Source of the DNA: Lineus longissimus
Taxonomy: Eukaryota > Nemertea > Pilidiophora > Heteronemertea > Lineidae
Assembly (NCBI RefSeq): GCF_910592395.1
Contig: NC_088318.1
Coordinates: 8,062,349 to 8,126,348 of the forward strand
Direction: 5' to 3'
Length of the DNA stretch: 64,000 nucleotides
The translations under genes were made by a program, and so were the position numbers. Below the pieces are notes generated by a model that saw only the letters and a program-made list of their open reading frames with translations, was not told the origin of the DNA and did no database searches. Every line of letters starts with the position of its first letter. Within the stretch, counting starts at the first letter, position 1. Shown in pieces: positions 23,341 through 33,862 of the stretch.

Positions 23341-23673
23341 AGAATCTACATCCAACCATTGGCTATTCCCAAACTAAAAGTCATTGCATTCCATGAAACA
23401 TTTCTCCCTAAAATGCCCGGAAACAGATTTCGGGATGGCTGCCCTTGCGACCATCTTGGATATTTGATGGTGCCCATTATCGGAGGAACATTCGACTAAC
23501 CATTGCCAACTCCAACATTGAAAATCATTACAATCATTGAAAGCATTCTCCTTTAAATGCCCAGTAATGGATTTCAAGATGGCTGCCCTAGTGGCCATAA
23601 TGAATAGTCGACGACGCCCATTATCAAAACCAACCTTCGTCTAACCAATGGCAATTCCAACAGTAACAAGCAC
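23341..23673 (+). repeat. Monomer repeat (about 150-160 bp), two units
   Basis: Units contain cattccatgaaa, ctttaaatgcc, gatttcaagatggctgccc, cgcccattatc and ccttcgtctaacc in order. Other units are at 32295-32449, 33727-33862 and 39840-40150. This array is the oldest layer in the region: element D, the gypsy element and a LINE all inserted into such units. Confidence 0.65.
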
Positions 23674-24050
23674 ATTATACGCCCGCCAATAGAGTAAAGG
23701 GTGGTTGGTCAGGGTGAAAAGTGTGTGAAGTAGCATGTTTGCAATTGTACCGGGGAAATGCACTACAGTACATGCAAAAGAAAAGAAAATGAGTTATCAC
23801 ACTCGAAACTTAATGAAGAGGCTTTTTGAGCCCATATTAGTGACCTACAAAGCAGGTTTGGTGGATATAAATGGTGCGCAAACAGTAACTATACATGATA
23901 TAGAATTTCAGTAATCACGCAGACAATGAAAGGTAAGCGGAAAATGGAAACAGGTCTTCGTGACCTTGACCTTTGACCTTTTGTCCTCCAAATCAATAGG
24001 CTTCTTGGGGCCTATACTAGTGCCCTGCAAACCAGGTTTGGTGAATATAC

Positions 24051-24336
24051 TGTGGTGATCTCGGTCTTGACGGCACCGTTGCTAACTGTTGCGAACTGTT
24101 GCTACGCAGGGTGACGTCATCACCGGGTTTGGCGCATCCTCCTCATGTGACGTATGTCGATGAAGCCGACGTCTTCGGGCGACGTCGGGCGGTCACGGCA
24201 GGGGATTGTTGAAAAATGTATGTACGTTGTTGGAAGAAAAAGGCGGAAGGAGAGCGCACGAAATAAAAAAGAGAGACACCGTATTTGAGCCGTTTTATGG
24301 CATTTATTACAAGAAGAGTAGCGGAAGATTATTACA
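24051..24336 (+). repeat. 5' LTR of the gypsy element
   Basis: TGTGGTGATC to GATTATTACA, with TG..CA ends. It carries an AATAAA signal at 24262-24267. It differs from the 3' LTR only at 24061 (t versus g). GC-rich first half with several acgtc/gacgtc motifs that may be promoter elements. Confidence 0.92.
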
Positions 24337-24337
24337 C

Positions 24338-24355
24338 TGGTGTGCAGCGGTAAGG
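24338..24355 (+). promoter_or_regulatory. Candidate tRNA primer binding site
   Basis: tggtgtgcagcggtaagg begins with TGG one base after the LTR, as expected for pairing with a tRNA 3' CCA. I cannot assign the tRNA. Confidence 0.45.
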
Positions 24356-24377
24356 GATTGAATCTGCGTGAATAATT

Positions 24378-24383
24378 GTAAGT
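24378..24383 (+). promoter_or_regulatory. Candidate splice donor in the gypsy leader
   Basis: GTAAGT, a perfect donor consensus, lies in the untranslated leader upstream of gag. A second, weaker candidate is gtaagg at 24349. Together with the acceptor at 30498-30499 it could remove gag-pol and make an mRNA for the third ORF. Confidence 0.4.
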
Positions 24384-24576
24384 TAAAACCCCCAAAAAGT
24401 TAGAATTCGCCCGTGAGTTGAGCGAACAAAGTCGGAGCGCACTGACACTGTGCCGAGTCAAAGAAGAAGGTTGAAGTCGGTGATTCCTTGTTTTGATAAA
24501 TTTAAAATAGTGTGTTATACGCTTTGTGAGGCGCACTAAAGTACACGCTTTGTAGTACATCACGATTTTTAGAAAT

Positions 24577-25835
24577 ATGGATACGATTGTTGAAATTGAT
24601 GCTGACACGGGCCGTGAAAGTGGAGATTTCCAATGTGAAGGAGGGATGGAAGTCGGCCGGGGTTTTAGGCGGGAACATGTTCAAAGCCCCGACGAAGAGA
24701 CAACTGCTTCAAGCAGTGCACATCATATCAGTAATGATGGGTTTGCTGGGCCTAAACAAACCAGTGCCAGTAAGCCTACACGAGATAGTGTTCATTCGTT
24801 AGGCATGGGTGAACCAAGTGCAAGCAGGGCTTCTTTGAGTCACTCTTATGAACATGATGCCGCCCTAGGCGTACAGGTACCAGATCAGATGTCTTCGTTT
24901 TTGGACTGCTTTGCTTCGTTGATGCAAAACAGTTTAAAGCAGGAGCAGTCACAACCGCCAACGTCTGCAAAGGTGCAGGCTCCAAAGAACTATGCGCCTA
25001 ACCTTAACTTTAGAATTTGGTTAGAACGGTTCAATTCATATGCGGATCTGGCTAGAATCCCAACATCGCAGAGATGGCAACAATTACTGTCCAGACTTGA
25101 ACATCAGGCATATGTGGCAGTAGCCAATCTTAATCTTAGTGAGGAGATTTCTTATAAGGATTTTACGTCAGCCCTAGAACGGAGGTTCCACAACACAACC
25201 AGGGAGGATTACAAGCTACAGTTGAGAGCACGTCAACAGGGGTCGACAGAGTCACGGGAAAGCTATTCTGATGCATTGCAGGAGTTAGCACTAAATGCAT
25301 ATCCCAACGGAGGTTTTGAACTGCAACAAGAAATGGCTTTGGACCAGTTTTTAATGGGCGTGAAATTGTCCGAGGCATTAAAACAGCAGCTTTTAATGAG
25401 TTCGCCAAAGACACTAGAGGAAGCCATAAGAAAGGTGCGACAGTTGGAGGCCGCCCAGCTACTTTTGAATCAGGGACACATCACACAGCACACAGCTCAA
25501 GAGAGACCAAGGCAAAGGATAGCAAGTGTCGCTTCAAGTTCACCACTGGTTCAGCCCCAATCTGAGATGAGCAGGGTGTTAGAACTTCTTCAAAAATGGA
25601 GACCCGAATTAGCTATTTGGAGAAACCTCGTTCACAGCGATACTCCAGGGATGGATCCGGAGACCAGGGTCTCTGCTGGCGGTGCAAGGAGGCCGGGCAC
25701 AAATCCAGCCAGTGTCCCACTGTTGAGTGTTACAATTGTCACAGTTACGGGCACATCTCCAAGTCATGCCCTAGGAGTTCGGAAAACTCCAACGTGAGGT
25801 CGTCAAGGGGCGGACGGACCTCAAACCAGCAGTAG
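24577..25835 (+). pseudogene. gag: gag: capsid-like region and two zinc knuckles, frameshifted
   Basis: Starts at ATG 24577. Residues 1-130 are acidic and Ser-rich. Residues 145-290 resemble a retrotransposon capsid domain (NFRIWLERFNSYA, then a region with YLL-type helices). The two CCHC zinc knuckles, C-x2-C-x4-H-x4-C at 25674-25715 and 25728-25769, lie in the -1 frame relative to the start. The switch falls at the A5 run at 25592-25596. It is either loss of one A or a -1 ribosomal slip on that run. The knuckle frame ends in TAG at 25833-25835. Product would be the structural particle protein with nucleocapsid. Confidence 0.85.
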
Positions 25836-28800
25836 CTCCAGTTGAAGATAGTGGCCAAGTTGACAGCTTGATTGATCAGGATTTCTATGACCCTGCTTTA
25901 GATCGCATAGAAATAGGCTCTGCTTTAGGTATGCCACTGCCAACTTTGCCACACTATTTTAAGAAGGGGAAGGGAGAGGATAACTTGACACCTCAATCAC
26001 TCCTTGCTAGTCATGTTAACAACACGGTGCAGAAAAACATTCTTTATAATCCAGTGAGGAAGAGTGACTTGCCTGCAGTTATGGAGACATCTGAACAGAG
26101 AGTGGACCAGGCTAGGAGTACTGCCTTAGTTACTACTCATGAGGAAACTACCTGTCCAGCCTCAGATATGTCAAACAAGCGTAAGCATATGGAAGTGAGT
26201 CAGTCAACACTTAACCCGGTTGCCAAAGTCTTTAAACCAGCGTCGAAATTGAGTTGTGGTAAAATTCCTTTGTCAATTGGTCACATCAAGTTTAAAGATA
26301 CCAGTTAGTATGTCAGTGGAGAAGTCGTGGGGGTGCCCACAAATATTCTTCTCGACACTGGGGCAGGACTTACCTTGGTTAGTAACAGCTTGTGGAAGCA
26401 ATCAAAGGAAACAGATGGAAAGGAACTGAAGAAGGTCGATGGGTGTTTACAATCTGCTACTGGAGATAAACTGAAGATATTAGGCATGGTTGACATAACC
26501 TTCCAACTTGGATCCTTGGAATTTGAACATCCGACAGTGGTTGTGGAGAATCTGACTCATGACTGCCTCTTAGGGAGCGATTTCTTTACAACCAATGATT
26601 GTGCAATCGATTATAAAACAGCGACGATGAGGATTGGTGAGAAGGAAGTACCACTCCGGAATCACCGTAAGGAGCCAAAGGTCTGCCGTGTTGTTCTGGG
26701 AAAACGAGTAACTATTCCTGCCAATACGGAGATGATTATTCCGGGGAAACTAGCCAAATCACCATCAAAAAGTCATTTGGTACCAGGACTAGTTGAAACA
26801 GGATATAACCAGCAAAGATTCACAACAGGAAGATCTCTGGCGTCTTCGGACCATGGTAAGGTGCCAGTGAGAGTAGCCAATTTCTCGGACAAGCCAGTGA
26901 CAATACAGTCAAATCGAACAATTGGATGGTTTCATCCAGTGGAGGAGATCAGTGCTGCTGAGGGACTGGAGCAGTATCGGCGAAAGGATCTGGACTTCAA
27001 GCCACCGAAGAAAACGAAACGATCAAGACGCCCGAAAAAACCAGAGAGTATTTCACTGGAAACTAAAGTGCCTGTCAGTGAGCAGAAAAAGCCACAGGTT
27101 AACATTGCGAACATTGAGACGGTGGATAACTCTGAGTCTGACAATAATTGCAAGGATAAGTCTTCAATTTCCAGTGAGGTTCCTGATAATGAGGCTGCAC
27201 AAGCCCGGTTAGAAAAGCTTCTGGAAAAACTGGAGATAAAGGATCTTGACATAACCGTGGAACAAAGAGAAGTAGTGACAGATCTTATCGCAAGACATCA
27301 ATATGTTTTCTCTATGGGAGATTTCGACTTGGGAAAGACCACTGTCATACAGCATACCATCGACACAGGAGATGCGGTGCCGATCAAGCAGCGAGCAAGA
27401 CGTGAACCTCCACATAAGGAACACTTTGTTAAGGACACAGTCAAGGAACTATTCAATCGAGACCTGCTCAAGAAGTCAGATAGCCCTTGGAGCTCTCCGA
27501 TCGTTCTGGCCAAGAAAGCTGATGGCTCATACAGATTATGTGTGGATTACCGGAAACTTAATTCAGTGACAGTCAAATCAGCACAGCCATTAGCTCGAAT
27601 AGATGATACTCTGAACAAACTTTCGGGGGCCAAGTTCTTCTCTACTCTAGATTGCGCCAGTGGCTATTGGCAAGTGGGTATGTCACCTGAGGATCAGGCC
27701 AAGACATCGTTTGTGACGGGAGTAGACCAATATGAATGGAAAGTGATGCCATTTGGTTTAACAGGAGCCCCTGCAACGTTCACACGCATGATGAACACAG
27801 TCCTGGGAGGACTGGACTTCTGTTTGGTTTACCTCGATGATATCATTGTTCATTCATCCAGTTTTGAAGAACACATCAATCAGCTGGATCAAGTATTCAC
27901 ACACCTGGAAGCAGCCAATCTGAAGTTAAAACCAAGCAAGTGTAAACTTTTCCGAGAGATGGTGAAATTCCTTGGCCACATTGTGAACACTGGAGGCATA
28001 TCAACAGATCCAGAGAAGGTTGAGAAAGTAAAAAATTGGCCTACTCCAACTTGTGTGTCAGAAATTCGTTCGTTCATGGGTCTTGCGACGTACTATCAAA
28101 AGTTTGTCCCAGACTTCGCTCAAATTGCCTCTCCATTGCACAATTTGACAAAGAAGGGTGTGCAATTCGCGTGGTCGGAGCAGTGCGAGAAATCTTTTCA
28201 GACATTGAAGGAGAAGCTGATAACTTCACCGATACTGGCCTATCCAGATTTCAGCAAGGACGCCGGATCTTTCATTCTGGATACAGATGCAAGCGATTTT
28301 GCCATAGGAGCAGTTTTGTCACAAAGGCAGAGAGATGGAACAGAGAAGGTCATAGCCTATGGGAGTAAAAGTATACAAGGAGGTGAAATGAATTACTGTA
28401 CAACAAGGAGAGAAATGTTAGCATTTGTTACATTTACAGAGCACTTCCGGTACTTTCTGCTTGGGAAGCAATTTCACGTGCGGGTGGATAATATGGCATT
28501 GAGATGGCTGTTGAACTTCAAGGAACCTTCAGGACAAATTGCGAGATGGCTAGAAAGGTTAGCAGAGTTTGAATACGTCATCGAACATCGGCCAGGAGTA
28601 AAACATGGTAATGCTGATGCATTGTCTAGGAGACCAAAGAAAGTTCGGCAACATGGAGATTGTCCATCCTGTGGACCCACAGACCGACCAGCACCTCCAA
28701 TGGTTAACATAGTGCAACTAAAAACTTCTTTAGACATCCCGGAACTAACGATTGATGAGATCAGGAAAGCTCAGAAGGAAGATCCAGATATTCGGGCCAT

Positions 28801-30382
28801 TCGACAACATATTGCTGAGACGACGGAGAAACCATCACAGAAGGCACTCCAGTCATGTAGCTCTCTCCAGCGAGCTATTTGGGCTCAGCATGGTCTACTG
28901 GAAATAAAGGACGGAATCCTATACTTGAAAAGCCAGGGCAAACTCCGACTAGTTCTTCCTCAATCCTGCATTGCCACAGTCGTCAAGGAATTACACCAAG
29001 GTTATGCTGGTGCCCATCTTGGAGTACAAAAGACTGTCTGGAAAGTTAAACAGCGCTGTTGGCTCCCAGGACTGAAGAAAAATGTAATACATTTCATTCG
29101 TTCTTGTGAAACTTGTCAGAAGTGCAAATCCGGAAAGCGCACTAAAGCCGACTTACAGAGTATTCCAGTTGGTCGTAGAAACCAACGAATTCACATTGAC
29201 ATCGTAGGACCAATCAACCCACCATCAAGGAAAGGAAACCGATACATTCTCGTGGCCCAGGATGCTTTCACAAAATGGCCCGAGGCGTGGCCTATCAGGA
29301 ATCAGAAGGCTACAACATGTGCTAAGGTGCTGGTGAATGAATATGTTTGCAGATTTGGTACTCCAGAGAACCTTCACTCGGATCAGGGGACGAACTTTGA
29401 ATCCAAAGTATTCAAGAAAATGTGCAAACTACTAAATATTCATTAATCCAGGACCACAGCTTACCATCCGCAATGTAATGGACAGGTTGAAAATTTCAAT
29501 GGATCCTTGAAAAGAATGCTGACTACTATGGTGGACGAGGAGGGTAGGGACTGGGATAACCACCTTCCAGCTTCCCTAATGGCCTTTCGTTCAGGAATTC
29601 AAGCTTCGACCTTAGAGACCCCAGCTGCGATGACCTTTGGTGAAGAAATGAACCTTCCACTAGACCTCGTCCTTGGAACATCTAGTACATCAGACAATGA
29701 GACTGAGTCAACGAAGTATGTTTCGGATCTCCGGAAAAAGATAGAGCGTGCAAACCGAAGGGTACGGGAAAATTTGAAGATAGCGCAGAGACGTCAAAGG
29801 ACCCACTATGACAGAAATTCGAAGTCCTCATCTTTTAAACCGGGAGACCAGGTTCTAGTCAGAAACCATTATGTGAAAGTCGATGAGGTTTCCAAGTTCC
29901 ATAAACCATGGAAGGGACCATTTGAGGTTTTGCAGAAGTTGTCCGAGGTTAACTTCAAGTTATTTCCACTGGGAGGATCCAAGAGGCACTCCAAGGTAGT
30001 TCATCTCAACAATATGAAAGCATTTTATACGGGGAAAGATGGGGAGCAGCTGAATGAGACAGGATTAGTAGGGAAAACTTCAAGAGAAACTGCATTAGAT
30101 TCTCACGAGGTGGAGTCCGATTTGGAATCTTCCCCTATTAAGTCTTCTCAACTCACTGATAGTCCTTCTTCCGAGGATGGTTCGGACATCGAACATGAAG
30201 AGAAGCAGTCTACACGTACATTACGACCCCGCAAGAACATCTTGAAGCCGGCGCGTTTTGGAATTGATTGCTGCAGCCTTCATCAGATGCAACAGGAAAT
30301 CATCAAGAAGAAGAAGAAACATTGGTTGAAGAAAGGCAGTAAACTACGCAGGTTTGGCTGTCAGGATAGCATCAATAGTTAG
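25775..30382 (+). pseudogene. pol: pol: protease, reverse transcriptase, RNase H, integrase with two stops
   Basis: The pol frame is open from 25775 and overlaps the end of gag by about 60 bases in the -1 frame, which fits -1 frameshifting. Domains: a 180-residue linker, then aspartic protease LLDTGAG (26345-26370), reverse transcriptase with VYLDDIIVHS (about 27826-27855), RNase H with DTDASDFAIGAVLS (about 28278-28320), integrase HHCC finger (about 28990-29125), catalytic Asp in HIDIVGP and HSDQG, and Glu in QVENFN after 29480. A GPFEV..F.HLNNMK module closes it. In-frame TAG at 26306-26308 lies just before the protease and in-frame TAA at 29444-29446 lies inside the integrase core. Both interrupt a frame that is otherwise open, so they look like single substitutions. 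Confidence 0.92.
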
Positions 30383-30478
30383 TCAAGATGGAACCCCTGG
30401 TCTCCTCTCAACGCTTTGTTAGAGATGGAGGCTTGTGCCGCTTTGGTCACAATGTAGGTTACTAATGAGGCTGTTTTC

Positions 30479-30499
30479 TTTCTTTTCCTATCGTTTCAG
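30479..30499 (+). promoter_or_regulatory. Splice acceptor directly before the third ORF
   Basis: A pyrimidine-rich tract ending in tcgtttcag abuts the ATG at 30500. An acceptor placed exactly before a start codon suggests that the third ORF is translated from a spliced subgenomic RNA. Confidence 0.5.
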
Positions 30500-31375
30500 A
30501 TGGAGTCCGTTATCAATCTAGATGGTTTGCCGCATGATGTGAAAGAGGCAAACTCTGAAGTTACAAAGGCCCTATATTCGTTTGTTCATCGAAGACTCCG
30601 GTTTCGTCAGGAGGTGGACATTCCTTTTATTGAATTGGAGCGATTGATAGAAATATCCACATCAAATGTTGTCGACGTAAAACTCACTCTCACCAGTGCA
30701 GTGATCCAAACATTTAAAATGCTGATTTTCCGGATCCGTCCTAGCTGGAATGTCCAGATGAAAGCTATTAATGAAGTGGTAACCCTTGTCATCACGTTTC
30801 TTAAAGAAAGAGGTGTCAGTGATTTGAAAATTAATGATGTTAGAGATCGAGTACGTGTGCTGCAAGATAGAGTTAGGGAGTACAATGCCGCTGGGAAGCA
30901 GCGTCCGCCTATTTTGCTTCTCGGGGACTCCATGTTTGTCAAGACCAAGCCATCGTCAGATCTGTTTCCATTAGCTTTTTCAGGGCAGACGGCAGAAGGG
31001 TTGAGAGTGATGTTGAAGAGCATTCAACCCAGACTAAATATCAGCGATGTTGTCATCACCCACGGGCTTAACCACACTAACGACTATGGGGAGCCGGAAG
31101 AAGACGTGATCATCATCAGAGATTTTCTTATACAACATTACCCCATGGCCCGCATTTTTCATCTTCAACTTCCAGTGTCCCCAAAGGTGGCGAGAGGTGA
31201 TGGTATGATGAGACGTGCACTGCGATTTAATGGAATGATGCAACGAGTTGGATTCCAGTCCATTCCTCATCCGATGCTGAATCGATACGGATTTGACCAT
31301 GACCAGTTCCACTACTCCAAGATCGGGAGGACCACCGTCGAGAGGCAGATTGTGCAGTATGTCAGGGGACAATAA
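30500..31375 (+). CDS. SGNH/GDSL hydrolase-like protein, third ORF of the gypsy element
   Basis: An intact 291-codon ORF in the env position. Residues 1-130 are helical and charged, with no signal peptide or membrane segment. Residues 136-291 match SGNH hydrolase blocks: block I ILLLGDSMF with nucleophile candidate Ser144, block II Gly162 in SGQTAEG, block III GLNH with Asn191, and block V DQFH with Asp268 and His271. All four hallmark residues are present, so catalysis is plausible (ester or acyl hydrolysis), but the substrate is unknown. This ORF is unbroken although gag and pol are broken. Esterase-like domains are known in ORF1 of some CR1/L2-type LINEs. I know of no standard gypsy element with one, though I cannot search. 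It could be captured cargo or have a role analogous to env. Confidence 0.75.
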   Translation: MESVINLDGLPHDVKEANSEVTKALYSFVHRRLRFRQEVDIPFIELERLIEISTSNVVDVKLTLTSAVIQTFKMLIFRIRPSWNVQMKAINEVVTLVITFLKERGVSDLKINDVRDRVRVLQDRVREYNAAGKQRPPILLLGDSMFVKTKPSSDLFPLAFSGQTAEGLRVMLKSIQPRLNISDVVITHGLNHTNDYGEPEEDVIIIRDFLIQHYPMARIFHLQLPVSPKVARGDGMMRRALRFNGMMQRVGFQSIPHPMLNRYGFDHDQFHYSKIGRTTVERQIVQYVRGQ

Positions 31376-31889
31376 TCAAGTACGAATGGGCCGGAGACCC
31401 CTTCTCCCGACGGTTTGTAGGGAGGGGAGGGGAGTACCGCATTGGATACTCTTTGGCGCCCATTTCGTTACGTCATTATAAATTTGCTGAACAATTATAT
31501 TCCTTCATGTTGAATTTTACAGTCATTATATAATTGTACTGTTTGGGGAGGGTTAATTGCAAGTAGTTTTGTGTAAATAATAAGTGAATTTTTATTTGAG
31601 CAATGGTATTATGTAGATTCTAGTCATGTAAACCACTGTAAGTTTAATAGTTAGTAAGGTGGTAATTTAGGATTATAGATATAGATATTGTGTTCATTGT
31701 GTACAGGCGATGTATATAGATTGAGGTGTGGTTACAGATACCGTTAGTTTGAAATAATCTTCGCAGGAATCACTAAATTTCGTATAGAATATTAAGTATC
31801 ACTAATTATATCATCCAGTGCCTATGTGGTCGCTACCATGTTTAGTTTCCATAAGAATTTGATGGTCAGAGTAACTCTGACCAATTTTT
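31376..31889 (+). other. 3' untranslated region of the gypsy element
   Basis: About 515 bp, AT-rich, no ORF of note. It separates the SGNH ORF from the polypurine tract. Confidence 0.7.
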
Positions 31890-31900
31890 GAAGGGGATGG
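31890..31900 (+). promoter_or_regulatory. Polypurine tract
   Basis: gaaggggatgg directly precedes the 3' LTR and would prime plus-strand DNA synthesis. Confidence 0.75.
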
Positions 31901-32186
31901 TGTGGTGATCGCGGTCTTGACGGCACCGTTGCTAACTGTTGCGAACTGTTGCTACGCAGGGTGACGTCATCACCGGGTTTGGCGCATCCTCCTCATGTGA
32001 CGTATGTCGATGAAGCCGACGTCTTCGGGCGACGTCGGGCGGTCACGGCAGGGGATTGTTGAAAAATGTATGTACGTTGTTGGAAGAAAAAGGCGGAAGG
32101 AGAGCGCACGAAATAAAAAAGAGAGACACCGTATTTGAGCCGTTTTATGGCATTTATTACAAGAAGAGTAGCGGAAGATTATTACA
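31901..32186 (+). repeat. 3' LTR of the gypsy element
   Basis: 286 bp, identical to the 5' LTR except one base. AATAAA at 32112-32117. Followed by the target duplication atac. Confidence 0.92.
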
Positions 32187-32294
32187 ATACATCATGTAGA
32201 ATTTCAGTAATCGCGTGGACAATGAAAAGTTAACGGACGGCCGTACGGCCCAACGGAGCGCCATACCATAATACGCTCCGGAGCGGGCGTATAA

Positions 32295-32449
32295 AAATCA
32301 TTGAATTCCATGAAAGCGCTCCCTTTAAATGCCTGGAAACGGATTTGAAGATGGCTGCCCTGGGGGCCATATTAGATTGCGAATGATGCCCATTATCGTA
32401 AGGAACCTTCGTCTATTTCTATGCAATTACCACACTAAAAATCATTGCA
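32295..32449 (+). repeat. Monomer repeat unit between element D and a LINE
   Basis: Continues the monomer interrupted at 23673 (aaatcattgaattccatgaaagcg...). It is cut on its right by the LINE at 32458. Confidence 0.6.
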
Positions 32450-33726
32450 TTCCATCAATCAATCAATCAATCAATACAGAGTCTTATATAGCGCCAGATC
32501 CACAATGGAAATGGTGCTCAAGGCGCTGTTAAAAAGTTCACAAATGTCTACAAAAACTGGTGTCTCTTTAGTCTCTTTTTGAAAATGTCCACAGACTCTG
32601 ATTCCCTGATGTTCCTTGGAAGTTCATTCCAGAGTCTGGGTGCACTGACCCTAAAGGCCTTGTCACAACCACAACGTTTGGATACAGGCACGGCCACAGT
32701 AATTGTTCAGCTGAACGAAGTGACCACCCTGGCTTGTACACAGTCAGAAGATCCCTGATGTAGCTGAGAGCCTGGCCATTCAAGGCCTTGAAAGTCAGCA
32801 GCAGAACCTTGAAAACCACACGAGACTGCACATGCAGCCAATGTAAGTCACGGAGAACCGGAGTATTGTGTTCACGTCTCCGTGTCCTTGTCACAATCCG
32901 TGCAGCAGTGTTTTGAAATAACTGGAGATTTCTCATCTGTGCCTGTGGTAATCCCTGAAGCAATGAATTTCCGTAGTTCAAGTGGGCGGTAACAAATGAG
33001 TGCACAAGCTTTTCGGTAGATTTCTTATCAAGAAATTGCCGAATCCGTCCATTGTTTCTGATGTGATTGTTGGCCGATTTACAGACATTCTTAACATGTG
33101 AATCCATTGACATAGTGGAATCTAGCACAGCACCAATATTCCGTACATGAGATTTTGGTTGAATCACATGATCCCCAACCGTTATTGATATCTTGGGAAG
33201 CTTGGCCAACTGGGCTCTAGTGCCCACAAGCAAGAACTCTGTCTTGGCATGATTGACACACTGAAAGTTCATCGTCAACCAGGCTATCACATCACACAAC
33301 CCCACCTCCACGTGTCGAATGCTCTGCACAATAAGCCCTGGGGAAACGGCATGCTTTACCTGGCTGTCATCGGCAAAGACCTGAACATAGAGATCTCTGT
33401 CCCTAACAACCTTACCAAGTGGTGCAGTGTAAACTATGAAGAGGATGGGCCCCAATACAGACCCTTGAGGCACACCTTTGTCGAGTTTGCGCTAATCAGA
33501 ATGACATCCGTTGATGAAGACACACTGGGACCTATTATTGAGGTAAGACCGGAACCACTGAAGTGCTGTTCCACGTATCCCAATTGAATGTAATCTATTA
33601 AGCAGCTTTTCATGGTTCACAGTGTCAAAGGCTGCTAATAAATTGAGAAGTACCAGAATAACAACTTTACCATTGTCAATCTCACGCAGCATATCGTTAT
33701 GAACACGTAATAGTGCCGTTCCATCA
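32450..33726 (-). mobile_element. 5'-truncated LINE with 8-bp target duplication
   Basis: Minus-strand insertion. Target duplication ttccatca at 32450-32457 and 33719-33726, in the middle of a monomer repeat. The 3' end on the minus strand is a (ttga)n-type tail, seen on the plus strand as repeated aatc at 32456-32476. The 5' end is truncated within the reverse transcriptase. Confidence 0.8.
32568..33692 (-). pseudogene. LINE reverse transcriptase, C-terminal half
   Basis: Reads from 33692 downward: [17 protein letters not shown] (RT block with the first catalytic Asp), then a frame change near 33475-33490, then PQGSVLGPILF and VQVFADDSQV (the FADD catalytic box), followed by the thumb and a C-terminal region with LHWLHVQSRVVFK. 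The order and motifs are those of CR1/L2/Jockey-type LINEs. One frameshift separates the two parts. Translation of 33473-32568 is open for 301 codons, so decay is recent. Confidence 0.85.
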
Positions 33727-33862
33727 AAGCGTTCTCCTTTAAGTGCCTGAAAACAGATTTCAAGATGGCTGCCCTGGGGGCCATGGTGGACAGTGGATAA
33801 TGCCCATTACCGAAAGGAACCTTCGTCTAACCATTGGCAATTCCCACATTGAAAATCATTGC
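33727..33862 (+). repeat. Monomer repeat unit right of the LINE
   Basis: Begins aagcgttctcctttaagtgcc and holds the atttcaagatggctgccc and ccttcgtctaacc landmarks. It completes the unit broken at 32449. Confidence 0.65.

Larger units (their letters stand above)
24051..32186 (+). mobile_element. Ty3/gypsy-type LTR retrotransposon with an extra SGNH ORF
   Basis: 8.1 kb with two 286-bp LTRs (one mismatch), 4-bp target duplication atac (24047-24050 and 32187-32190), primer-binding-site candidate, gag, pol in the order PR-RT-RH-IN (gypsy order), a third ORF, and a polypurine tract. RNase H before integrase separates it from copia, and the integrase has a GPF-type C-terminal module. Gag and pol carry a frameshift and two in-frame stops, so this copy is probably not autonomous as read. 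Confidence 0.9.
23674..32294 (+). mobile_element. Family D element with paired termini, split by the gypsy element
   Basis: The 5' end ATTATACGCCCGCC (23674-23687) pairs with the 3' hairpin end GCGGGCGTATAA (32283-32294) over 12 bases. Removing the gypsy insertion (24051-32186 plus one 4-bp duplication) leaves about 480 bp. The tail contains aacggacggccgtacgg. The element is inserted within a monomer repeat, with monomer sequence on both sides. Confidence 0.6.

Noticed and set aside
24120-24608. 162-codon minus-strand ORF over the 5' LTR
   Set aside because: It is antisense to the LTR and gag start, has no family match and no splice or start context.
30500-31375. Third gypsy ORF as a classical env glycoprotein
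   Set aside because: No signal peptide, no transmembrane segment and no fusion-protein features; SGNH landmarks fit better.
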